Both the position numbers and the translations under genes were made by a program. The notes beneath the pieces were generated by a model that saw nothing but the letters and a program-made list of their open reading frames with translations, did no database searches and was not told the origin of the DNA. A stretch of DNA of 64,000 nucleotides from Dichetophora obliterata (Eukaryota > Arthropoda > Insecta > Diptera > Sciomyzidae), in the NCBI GenBank assembly GCA_963920525.1, contig OY986436.1:30349318-30413317 (forward strand), read 5' to 3'. Positions 1 to 12,300 of this stretch are shown here, one piece after another (within the stretch, counting starts at the first letter, position 1; the number at the start of each line of letters is the position of its first letter).

Positions 1-62
1 GGAGGTATCTGAAAGACAAAGAAGCATTGCTATACATTTCAGAAAAGTATTCCGAAGCATAC

Positions 63-331
63 CTTCGCCTCCACAGCAATACGATGTACATTCCATATGA
101 ACTCAGAAATGCCAAAAAGAAGGGCCAGAATAATGCCACCGATGAGTACAATAAAGAGCCCACCAACTGCATCCATGCTAAATTTAGCGCTATCCTCCTT
201 TGAGTCACCACCGGATAGACCACACAAAGTGCTCTCATTGCTGTTGAACCATTTATTTTTAAGCTGATACAGAACACCTTTCTCGCTTAGCTTGAGGATG
301 CCCACGCTCAGATTAGAACGAAAGGGTGCAT
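63..331 (-). CDS. Gene A exon 13: S2 end and M4
   Basis: Encodes APFRSNLSVGILKLSEKGVL, a cysteine-containing loop (STLCGLSGGDSKED), then M4 (GGLFIVLIGGIILALLFGI) and SEFIWNVHRIAVEAK, ending in phase 0 at GTATGC. The gene B counterpart is 44753-45009. The C-terminal tail exon must lie to the left of position 1. Confidence 0.9.
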
Positions 332-3300
332 CTGTAAGATTGAAATAAATAAATTTTCCTAAGAAATAGAATTTGATGAGCTTCTACTTACTCAATGGCA
401 CTGCAATACCGTAATGTTTCTCGCCAAAAGGTTCACCAATTTGCATGAGTTCACAGTTACGCTGTGTGTAAAACTGCATACTAGTAGTCTCCATAAGAAA
501 AGCATAGCGTCCTTGACTACGCTTGACACGATCAACACCTTCTTTGTTGCTAGTGGTAAATGCTTCCGGCTTCATGGCGATCATTTTATTCCATGCCACA
601 CGATAGTCCGAATCGTTTGACTCAGAGAAGAAGAGCGATGTGGCACCTCCTTTGATGGTACCGAATTGTACCTTGTTTTGTTCGACAAGATCGTGAAGAT
701 TACGTATGGAACCTTCCATTTTAGAGGATGTAATGAATGATGCCAGCTTAGCAATGTACGTTTGCGAAATGAGCAGCGCAAATATCCACCAAAAAGCAGT
801 AAAAATTCGCATGGATGGACCTCTAAATTGTTTAGAAAAAAATTGAGTGGTTTATATATTATCTGAAATATTAATATGATATCAATGGTTAGCTTACCTC
901 GGTAAGAGATCACAGCCTGTCGTCATTATGGAGCCGATCACCAGCCAAAGCGTGTTTATCAAATACCAATTATTTTCCACCATTATAACATTCTGATCGT
1001 TTATGGTTGGAGTTTTCCATTCCTCCTGGGAAATTCTATCAAAGAAAGGATTATCAAAGCGAAATTTATCAAAATAATGTAGAATGATAGATAACTTACC
1101 GTGCTGTGAAAACCAGCACCAAAGCCGTAACTATCAACGCTATCACTAGATATACCCACACCTCGAGCGCAAACGGTTTAAGAAATGCAAAAAGATTTTT
1201 GGGTGGCGGCGGCGCTTTATAGTGCAAGATGCTGATACCCAATTGCATGAAAGGTACCGTAAAATCAACAACACTGCGCCGCGCTTGCGTGATAGTCAAA
1301 TCGCAGATGCCAAGTTGTGCGTTCTAAAGATTAATAAAAATTTTAAAAAAATAATTGCCCTATCAGGAATAATTTTTTAAGCGGATTTGGAAAGGGAGTT
1401 TTCACTTTTGAGATAATGCTTAACCCTCATCGGTCCCTCGAGAAATACATCTAATCGGTCCCATTGTATGCGCGCGCATACACATATATTTTTAATTGTA
1501 AAAAATCTAAAAAAATTAACAACCATTTATGTTTTGTGAATTTTTATGTTGATTACATTGTTTACTATCATATTAATACATTCAAACTTCATAAAGGTAG
1601 ATTTAGAATGAAATAAATTAGAATATTACATATATTAGAAAAAAAAATTTACTTTTTAACTTCTGTCAATTATTTGTCAATTTTTCGCATAAAGTGAAAT
1701 TATGTTCAGCACAAATGAAATTTCTACACTTTTCACAGCGTGTAGCAAAAAGATTTTTGTTATTTTTATATGTGCAGATGTAGCATCGGCCTCGTTTTGA
1801 TGTACTTGGTAAATGGCGAATCTCCCGAATTCTTTGAATAACACTGGAAGTATCATTACTTTGAGGTTGTTTTTTAAGTTTAGTGATCTGTTTTTTGACG
1901 AGATTCAATCCAAACTCCTCGATAAAAAGGCGACGACGAATATTATGGTTCGTTTTAGAAATTTTCCAATCCGGGAACAATGCAATGAAAGTCACGAATG
2001 CATTCAACCCACTAACATCAAGCATGTTAAAAAATACTGCCATTGGCCACCGATTGACTTTTCGTTTGCATGTGTACGTAGCCATCATTTGATCCATAGT
2101 ATCAACTCCACTCTTGGTTTTGTGTAGTCTTCAATGATGTTAGGTTTCTTCTTTTCACTATTCTCATTTATGCTGACAACATTGTGGTATGTACTGAGCA
2201 ATGTCACAAATCGGTACCGGCGAGGAACATATGACAATATAACTGCTTGCAATTTATGTTCATATACAACTTCTGTATGATAAATTGGCTTTTGACGCAT
2301 TTCGAGTAGAACTGAAGGAATTTCAGTCCTATTTTTCCTTATTGTTTCCAAAATAGTCATGCGATTCTTACGTAAATCTTCTGCCAATTCATACGAAGTG
2401 AAAAAGTTGTCACACGTTACATTTCTGCCAGAAAGTCCTTCCACCAAATCCAAAACAACACGTCGTCCGAGATTACGTTCAGGAGTGGCATTACGATTCC
2501 GTCCAACATAAATTTGTGTGTTGTATGCATGCCAGCTTTTTGAGTCGCATAGCACCCAAATTTTGATGCCATATTTCGCACGTTTAGATGGAATATACTG
2601 AATAAACGGACATCGCCCACGATACGGAACTAACTGTTTATCTTCGGTAATGTTTTTTCCTGGTGTGTATACAACTTTCAAATTATGATTCCATATATCA
2701 TATACAATTCGAATCGGTGCCAATTAGTCACGTACAGAAGTACTTGTAGATGCAGTGTTGGCCATACGTTGTTCGCGGTCATCAAATCGAATGCAACCAT
2801 GGATACGCTTGAACATTTTCAAAGACATTGTTGCTCTAAATATTGGACGACCAGTTTCGTCATTCCACAGTTTAGTGACACATTCACCGTATGACCGATA
2901 CACACCAGAAAGCAGCAACAATCCAAAGTATGCGTGCAGAGCGTCCAAATCAATGTTTTCCCAATCGTCTTTGTACTTTCGCACACCATATAAATTCGTC
3001 ATGTTCAAAATAATATTCTCAACCGGTTCAAGGAACATGTGAAATGCAGGCAAAACATCAACTATAGTAGCAGCTGCTAATGCTTTTGGACCTGAATTAT
3101 AACAAAAATGAAACCCATAACAAAGAAAATGAACATGAACCCATAACAAAGAGGATAGGTTTTTACCTGAAGTGAAATTTTCTGCACGTCGAAATGAATT
3201 TCTTCGATTTATTTCAAATGGTAGCGATGAATATTCAATTTTCTTATTTTTTGTAAAATATTTATTTTCAGGATTTGCTGCATTTTCTTCTGATAAATTT

Positions 3301-6300
3301 TGCTCAAGTGGCTCAATGTCGTCTTCATCCGAATGCACGCTAACTTCACTTTCATCATTCTCCTCGTCTGATAATGCAAAATCATCGTCACTATTGCACG
3401 GAGATTCGCCCGCTTCGCTTTTCAAATCAAAATCCATTTCTAGTTCATCTCGCTGCCTTCTTTCACGTAAAACTCTATCCATTTTTTATCAAATGCTTCG
3501 AAACACAACCAAAATTCAAATAAATGCGCAAACAAACTTCACTTATGTGTGTTCCAAAACAAACTGAATTTCATAAAACGAAAAAATAAGAGCGTGCTAT
3601 AAATCCACACACAAAAATAAGCGGCAATTCCAGGTACCTGCTTATGTGTATGCGCGCAAATGTTCTTAAGCTTTGTCTTAAAAGTGAAAACTCCCTTTCC
3701 GAATCCGTGTGAAAAAGTATTCCCGACAGGGCTGAATTAGAAAAAAGTAAGCTACCTACATTATCTATTAGTTGTCGAATGATACCATTCCATTCATCAG
3801 TCGCTGGATCATGACTGCCGTAGTTGTTGTCCGCCACAGGCTCGAAAGAGAAATCGAATTTACACTCTTCTGCCAGCTTGTAGATCAAATCAACGGCGTA
3901 TCCCTCAAATCTTTCATTGCCTTCGTAATGCTCGCCTTCGGGTTCTTGTCTTAGATAAAACAAAAAGTTTTAATGTATAAAATAATTTATTAACATTATT
4001 TATTATGTTGATTTTCTATGATTTAAATACAAATTCTAAATGTTTGATAGTTTAAATCATTCTTGATTTTAAATACAAATTCTAGTTGTTTGATAGTTTA
4101 AAATCGTTTATTCAGCTTTAGGTCAGGTTAGAAAAATTAATTGCTCTAACGAATTTTTTCCAAAGAAACAACAAAAAAACCATTTTCAATATGAAAAGGA
4201 AAAGATCACTAGCTGATTTTATGGCAATTTTGGCCCTGCTAAAAGCTTCATCAGAAATCTTTGTGATGCCGGCGGGAATCGATCCCGGGCCGGATAAAGC
4301 CCAAAATTTTGGGTCTTATTTCAATATGAAATAACGCCCAAATTTGTATGGAAAATTGTTGGGCTTTATTTAATTTTTTATTTCGGGCGTTATTACATTG
4401 GGCGTTATTTCCCTGAACATCTTGCAGGACACCCTGTATAAATGCAGTGCTGCGCCCCAAAACAAAACAAAAGAAGAAATGTTTTTTATTTCGTTTGAAT
4501 AAAAGGTTGATAAAAAAAACTACTTGCTTGGACAACTGTGGCTTGCTAGTATTTTTTATAACGTAAAATAGCTTTAAAAATAATGTTGGTGAAAAAATTT
4601 CCCAAATATCAGTACCAATCAAAAGCTGTACATACATAAATATCAATTTTCATACCATTATATAGTTTATCTACATCGTTATATTAATACCCTTAGAACG
4701 AAGGTTGTCATAAACATTTTAGTATTTCTTAAATAAGAATCAATAATTTTTGATTCATGACCCAAAATATGAGCGTCGAAAAAATAAGTTTTTGTTGTCC
4801 GAAAAGTGCTAAGCCATATGAGGTACAAGAAAATTATGCAAAATGGAATTTTAATGAATATTCAAAAAAGAAGTCAAGCTTATTTCACTACCTCTTACGA
4901 ACCTATTGCTCTATGCAATTATTTGGTAAAATTTCCCAAGGAAGAAATAAATAATTTTTGATAGTTTTTGAGGTTTTTCTAGAGAGACCTTAGAATAGTG
5001 GCAGATAGGGGTATTTTGGGAGAAATATTAGGGGTAAAAAGAACAGGATCAGACCCTGGGGCCCAATTCTGTAACTGTGCGTTTCAAAGTGTACACGGGC
5101 TGTCAAAAAACGCACTGCTTTTTAGTCGGTGAGTTCAGTAGGGAAAAGTATACACTTTAAAGCTCACAGTTAGAGAATATGGCTCCAGATCATAAATTTA
5201 AGGCCTATAGGAAACACCACGGTTGAGCAATAAATATAAGGATAGACCCCTCTAGGAGTCGATTCGGGAGAGATATAAATTATTTTGTTGGCCTGACTAC
5301 TGTACAGAATGGATTTTGGAATTGAAGTTATTGAAAAAGAGAAATCATTATTATGTGTTTATAGTATGATAGTATGGTATGATATGATACAACGGAATGG
5401 CTAAATGAATACGGTATGATGAAATGATCATATCATATCCCTTTCAGACCGGGATGCATCGGTTATGCGGGAAGCTTTCAGTCTCAACATCTTTACTTCT
5501 ATTTCACAAATATTAGCCAAAGTAAGGGCTTTGTAGCCAAAGTAAGTAATAAGGCTTCGAGTCTCGAGTCTAACTGCAGCAATACTGAGTAACATATTAA
5601 AGTATCACGTCCAATATAAAAATCTTGCAACTATTGCAAAAGTCAGACGTTCTAGCGAGTAAAAATTTGGCATTTGGTGCGCGCAAAATGCAAGTATCCG
5701 GCAACATGACTATTTATACTGCGCGAAAGTTATGGAAGAAGAAAGTAAGCAAAATTGTTATTTATTCCAATCTTTTACATTAAATGATAATTTTTTTTAT
5801 TATATTAATACACAGATACTATTTTATATTCCATTTATTAAACTTTTCATCGAAAAATTGAAAAAACTTTGCAGTTTTCGTCACTGTTCTTTTCTTTAAA
5901 ATTTCGGTCAAAAACAACTTTCCGTTCCGTAAAAACCTTTGTTTTCTTGATTTTCTATATATCAATAACAAGTTGCTTCCGTAGTCTGAAAAGTTATCAA
6001 TTGCTTATCAAATAAAAAATCTTTCTGAAAGTTTCACGTTTACATGCACCGATTGCAGTAATTATCGTTAATGTTCGTTTCTCATAATTTTTAATGCTTA
6101 TTTTACCGTTTCTTATATTTTTACAGAATTTTCGTGTCACATTTTATTTTGTAAAAATGAGCAGCAAAAAGTTAGTTTATTTTCATTTACTAAAATTCTA
6201 ATTGCGCAATATTAGTGAAGTGCACACATTTTAACTAAAAAAAAATGGTCATTTGTGCAAAAAAATGTGTCTAAATACTTACTTTCGGTTCTTGAAAATC

Positions 6301-9300
6301 CTTGAACGATATGAAAATATCAAAATTTAGGCATTTAACATGTTTTCATATCATATAAAAACCATGTACTTCAAAAATCATAAAAAAACTCGTAGTAGTT
6401 TAGCGTCAGATATGAAACGGATATATGATGTTCATATGACATGTATACATTGTATAGCATCACTATATGCTAAGGTTGATCGTTTTGTTGAGGCGTAAAA
6501 AATATTTTTCGACACTCATATTCTGAATGCTGGATTTAAGAACATCTTAAATCCAAAATGATTTTGAAATCTGTTTGACCGTCTGCCAACTGTTATTATT
6601 TTACAAAAATCACTTTTTCATAAAAAATCAGCGGTTTTTCGCCGTAAGTTTTTATTAAGCTCATACCCCAAAGTAGGGTGAAAAATAAAGGTATCTGGGG
6701 CCTCAAAAGTAAGATTGTTAGATTCGGGAATTTTTTTGTGCAACAGTGTTCAGGTTTCGGTTAATATTTTGGGTATCGGAATTTTTAAAAAAGGTTTTTT
6801 TTTCGATCCTCCTTACTATATACTATACGATGGTATGGTATTATAGGTTTGGTTCAATGATGGCTTCGTATATTGAGCAATATGAAAAGACTTTATCTTC
6901 CCGATCACCTAATAAAATAAGAATTTTTAGAAAATTTCTTTTAGAAGTCTCACTTAGTTTTTTCATTTTTTTTTTAAAAACAATTTGCTTATATAAATTT
7001 AAAAGAATATACTTATGCAACACCTTCGAGATTGCTATATAGCATAAAAACCAAAGTTCTAAAAATTTGGAAAGGAATTACTTGTCTCCATACCTCCACA
7101 TAAAATACGGTTCGCCAACTCGGGTGGACACCGTAAAACGCAGACGTTTCTGTGAGAAATCCTCCTTCAGATCCTGCCTATTTTTCTTTAACTTTTTTGT
7201 GGCGTTCTCGCTAATCTTATCGTAGGATACAAGAAAGTGATCCTTATTCCAAACATGTGTGATACTTTCAATCATTGGATTATAGATTTCCAAATTGAAA
7301 TCATCACGTTCACCAAACTGATTGAGCTGCATCTTTTGTGTTTTATAAGGCATAACCGTAGATTTAGGATCCAACTGAAAATGAAGTTAGAGTAATCATC
7401 ATTTACTTATAAAGCAATTAACTTAATGCATTTTTTTTCAACTCACGGTCTTCATTTCCCGTAAGACCTCACGTCCGGGTTTCCAACTACGTGTATTCAC
7501 GCAAGACAGTTGTGGCTCATAGAACCGCAGGGCGCGCACAGTATTGCGAATGCCATTAAAAAACAATATAACGGCATCATAAAGCAACATTGTGTGAAGG
7601 AAAACGATCTGCAATTTTAAAAGAAACGTTTTGAGTTTAAAAATTTACATTTTACGCTTCATAGCAACTAACCTGGTCCTCCTCTTCATCCTCAAAAACA
7701 TCACTTTCGTGCTGCACCGGTGGTAGAACAAAGGCACGTAAACGTACTGCTGCAGTCGCCACATTAAAATCCTTCGAATATAATTTTTGTATATTGCTAA
7801 GATGTGTATCCAGATTGATCAACATGAGATGCTAAGGGTGCAGGGGTGAGGAAATGACAATTTTTATAAGATTTTCAATAAATTATTATTATTTAAACAC
7901 ACATTAAAAGGTCCTGTCATATTGAAGAATATCGAGGCATTGACAACATCCGTTACAATGTCCGGCGGACAATCGAGCAGAACGAATTTCTCGCGACTAT
8001 TGCTAATGTACTTCCAGAGTATGCGATAATCTTGACCACGATGAAATCGTCTCATCTTAATACCATTTTTGTGCATGTACTTCCAGGCTAAAATATGTTG
8101 CATACGCGCAAGCGCTGGAAGTGAGAGAAAAACCATTAGCAATTCAACCAAAAACATATCAAAAAACATTGGCTAAAATCATAAAATAATTCTCCCAACT
8201 TACATGTGCTGCTCTCATAGACGATCGTAAAAGATTTCCAGTCAAAATCGTTATTGCGCAGAATATCCGCAAATGCCGTCGAGAGCATTGACTCCATGGG
8301 CGCCACATTTGCCGTCATCTGGTGATTACGTCGATGTAATGACGTCTCCTGATGATGCCAATCAAATTGCAGATGCGGAATCCCGGTAATATTGCAGATA
8401 ACTTGAACAATGTCTAGTGATGTAAGCAAACAGAGAGCAAGAGAATTAGATTAAGTGAGCATATACATACATTGTGGAAACTGTAAATAAAGTCAGAGAT
8501 ATTTTCATTTCACTAAAAGTGGGTCAACTTAGTAAATACGGGCTAAAAGCCAACAAACAAAATGTGTAAAAACATAAAATAAAAATGTATCTATTATCAC
8601 TTTCCATTGAAATGCTGAAATTGTATAGAATAGTAGGAAAGGGAATTCGAATCAAGAGTGAGTAAATGTGTTCTAAAAAATAGAGTTTTTTTTTTTAATT
8701 TACATAGTTCAATTTTAAGAAATTGTAGGTACGCTCTGTTTGTGGATTTAATTGAAAATGGAGAAAATAGCACATAGCAAGAAAACTTAATTCGGTATAC
8801 TTTAGTTTCTCGATCAGGAATATTTCATGGCATTAAGTGCGGCATATAACCGCCTTCAAATGTCCGCGGTTATGGCAATGTCAGTTTCATATTGGAAGAA
8901 GTCCCGACCGACAGAGAGTTGACAGTGGCCGACAAAAATCAACTTTGCACGCTGTAAGCTGCAGCATCGAATTTTACATTTCTGCAACATTTAACAACAC
9001 AGAACAATTTCACTGTTATTTCAAAATTATGGAATTATATTGAAAGGTTCTGGTAGAGTAGACAAAAAAGTTGCACGTGCTTAGGCGTTTTAAAAGTTTA
9101 CGTCATTATAAATCTTATTATTGGTTAAAAGTTGACATCATTTTCAAGCAATTGAGTTATTTATATATTTAAAAATTATGAAATATGCGCTTGTAAAATG
9201 TGCACCTGTTAATGCTTGTAAAATGTTGTTGTCTCATTCTCAGAGGTCACAAAAGTTGCATAGAGTTGTAAAGATCACCTAAAAAAAATTTTAAGAAAAA

Positions 9301-12300
9301 AAGGATGTCGTCCTCTCCCGCAAGGACAAAGTTGTTTTTTGAATAAAACAGTAAAAAAAACGATCTCAAAATGATTGGATTTAAAAAAAAACTACATATG
9401 TTTTAAGCAAAAAGTAAATATAAACTTTAATTAACAATATTTTTCCAAAACACGATGCCACTCTCGATTTTTATACAAAATATAATACAATACAAAATTT
9501 AAAGCTCAAAAAATAAATTTTGTTAATGAAATTTGTCAATAACTGAAAAGCAGTTGACAGTTTTTATCAAAATTTTTTATTTTTGAGCTTCAAATTTTGG
9601 TTGAAATAAAAAAATTACAACAAACACACAGAAATATTCAAAATACTGGTTAACAATATGTTAATTTGCCAAAATAGGACTGTTATAAAAAAAACACAGC
9701 CCGAGTCCTAAGCAATGACAAAAAAATGAATAACAAATGAGTAAAGAATAAAAAATGAATAATGAATAACAAAGGAATAATGAATAAAAATTGAATAATG
9801 AATAACAAATGAATAATGAGTAACAAAAGAATAATGAATAAAAAACGAATAATGAATAAAAAATTAATAATGAATAAAAAAAGAATAATGAATAAAAAAT
9901 GAGTAATGACTAAAAAATGAATAATGAATAAAAAAAGAATAATGAATAACAAATGAATAATGAATAAAATATGAATAATGAATAAAATATGAATAATGAA
10001 TAACAAATGAATAATGAATAAAAAATGAATAATGAATAAAAATGAATAATGAGTAACAAATGAATAAAGAATAAAAAATGAATAACGAATAAAAAATGAA
10101 TAATGAATAAAAATAGAATAATTGAAAATTCTGTAATTCTTTGTGAATGGCATTCTTTGTGAATAGCATTCAAATGAATATTTGAAATTTAATGAATTTG
10201 ATTCATAATTCTGAATAACGAAAATGAATTATTGAAATGAATAATTAATCATTTTTTTTTAAATTGAGTGTGAATTAAAAATTTTATTTATAAATCAATT
10301 TTGCATTCATTGAATGCATTCTTTTTTCGTTATTCATTGATTCATTTTGTTGTGATTTAAATCAAATTGGATGCATTCTTTTACAGCTCTGATATTCATC
10401 TCCATAACTCGAATTTTTCTCACTTACAACAACTTCAATATTTCTATGTGTGTTGTAATTCGAAGAATTGACTTCGTCTGAGCATCGCGCTGCGACCGCA
10501 AGAAAAAAATTTGCATGACATCTTTGATAGCTTGCATCGAAAGATATAAAAGTTCTTTTATCTTGTGCTGTGTGTATTTTGTTGGTATATGTTTTGTGTT
10601 AGTAAAGAGATTTTTTTGAATTTGCAAGGTAAGTGTTGCTCATTTTACAGTAATCAAGAAGATGCTTATTGATTTAACGACTATATGAAAGTGATATACT
10701 TAATGGTGATTATGTTGAAGATATTCCACCGCCAACAATTTTCGAAAGAAATAAGTTCGCAGAATTTTCCCTAACTTGAAAGTTAAATTCTGGTCTTTTG
10801 ACACTTCGATTTAAGGAAGTTTCACTGTGCTTGAATTCAATTTTTTAACTTTTTCAAAACAATTAATATAACGTTCTATATCTCGGGCATCAGAAGTGGT
10901 AGCGAATAAAATTTTCTAAATTTGGATTCTTAAAATATTTTTGAACAACACCCTGTCCAAGTGTATCAATTTACAGCACCAGGTTGAGACCACAATTTTT
11001 TTTTCTATAACGATTTTTAAAAAAATTTTCTTTCCTAGCATGAATTTTATCATTTCGTTTAAAACCTCACCTCAGCATTGACAAGAATAGTATACTAAAA
11101 TTTTTACTTTCTGAGCTTGCCATTCAATGGTCTCAATTGACTTAATAATTGTTGTTAAGAAGAAATTTTAATGAAAGAATAACCGTAAAGGAACGACGGA
11201 CAGTGTAACGAGGTCTATGGGATGAGGGACAAAAATAGAAGGCATCATCGTAGGTACATAAAATTTAGCAGGTGTCATTATTTCATTTATATAAAACACC
11301 ACACAAATTTTCATACAAGATAGGCTGCGCCTCTCGCCCACCTTCCATACAAAATTAACAATAAAAGTGCAACATATCGAGTTGTAGAAAGTGTAAAAAC
11401 CAAATTTACTACTTTTTAATTGACCGGCTACACAAAATGACCATTTAAAAATTTCATCAATATTTGCCACGTCCTTCACCCACCTCCTATACAAAATGAA
11501 GAATAAAAGTGCAACATTTCGAGTTGTAAAAAGTATTAGAAAAAAGTGAACTATTTTTTTTAACTACATTCACATAATTATCATATAAAATTTTTATCAA
11601 GATCTGTCACGCTCTTTTCTTACTTCCCATACAAAATTAAGAATAAAAGTGCAATATCTCGAGTTGTAAAAAGTATTAGAAAGGAAATTAACTATTTTTT
11701 TAATAGTTCATTCATACATTCACATTATTATCATATAAACATTTCATCAAGATATGCTTCGCCCTTTGCCCATCTCCCATTAAAAATTAAAAGGAGTAGA
11801 AAGTGTAAGAAACAAAATTAATTAACTTTTTATTTACTTGATTTACATAATTACCGTATAAAAATTTCATCAAGATCTGCCACGCAGATTGGCCACGTCC
11901 TTGCCCGCCTCCCACAAAATATTCAACAAAGTTTATTAATTAAAAAAAAGGTATTTTTATTTTAATACATAGGTTTGTTTAAATTTTACATCAATTTTAA
12001 GAATGAGAGAAAACAACAGAGAAAATTATTTACTGACTGACTCGACACAAAATCATATAAATCGAGATCAGAAATGAAGTCAATTTTTTCATCATTTGTA
12101 TCATGATCTACATTTAGGGCCGCTTTCTCAATGTCCGGTTAGTCAAGCTCTTAACCAGGAGTTAGCTAACCATCCCAAGTAGAATTTTGCGACCACAGGT
12201 TACTTGAGACACATTTTTTACACGACGACGTTGCAGCGATACTGATTTGGAAAATATTTTGTGGGAAAAGCTTGTAAAAATTCCTATTATACTACTTTAC

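Larger units (their letters stand above)
1357..3732. mobile_element. Palindromic MITE split at its centre by a piggyBac copy
   Basis: The arms 1357-1419 and 3670-3732 are inverted repeats of about 63 bp (outer ends GCCCTATCAGGAATA and GCCCTGTCGGGAATA; inner part GGAAAGGGAGTTTTCACTTT, one or two mismatches). The inner ends meet the TTAA target at both junctions, so the pre-insertion sequence was a nearly continuous palindrome centred on GCTTAAGC. Target duplication of the MITE itself is unclear. It lies in gene A intron 9. Confidence 0.7.

Noticed and set aside
898..1035. Threonines as an RNA-editing readout
   Set aside because: Q/R editing gives arginine, and this is genomic DNA.
4260..4290. 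tRNA gene suggested by a B-box-like GGGATCGATTCCC
   Set aside because: No A-box or cloverleaf within the right distance; at most a SINE relic.
9725..10120. Possible CRISPR-like array
   Set aside because: Units are contiguous and AT-only with no spacers, in a eukaryotic intron. The 49301-51010 and 11260-11920 arrays were rejected for the same reason.
9683..10173. Three overlapping minus-strand ORFs of FIIHYSF-like repeats
   Set aside because: They are the translation of an AT minisatellite lacking stops; all three frames are open and no family resembles them.
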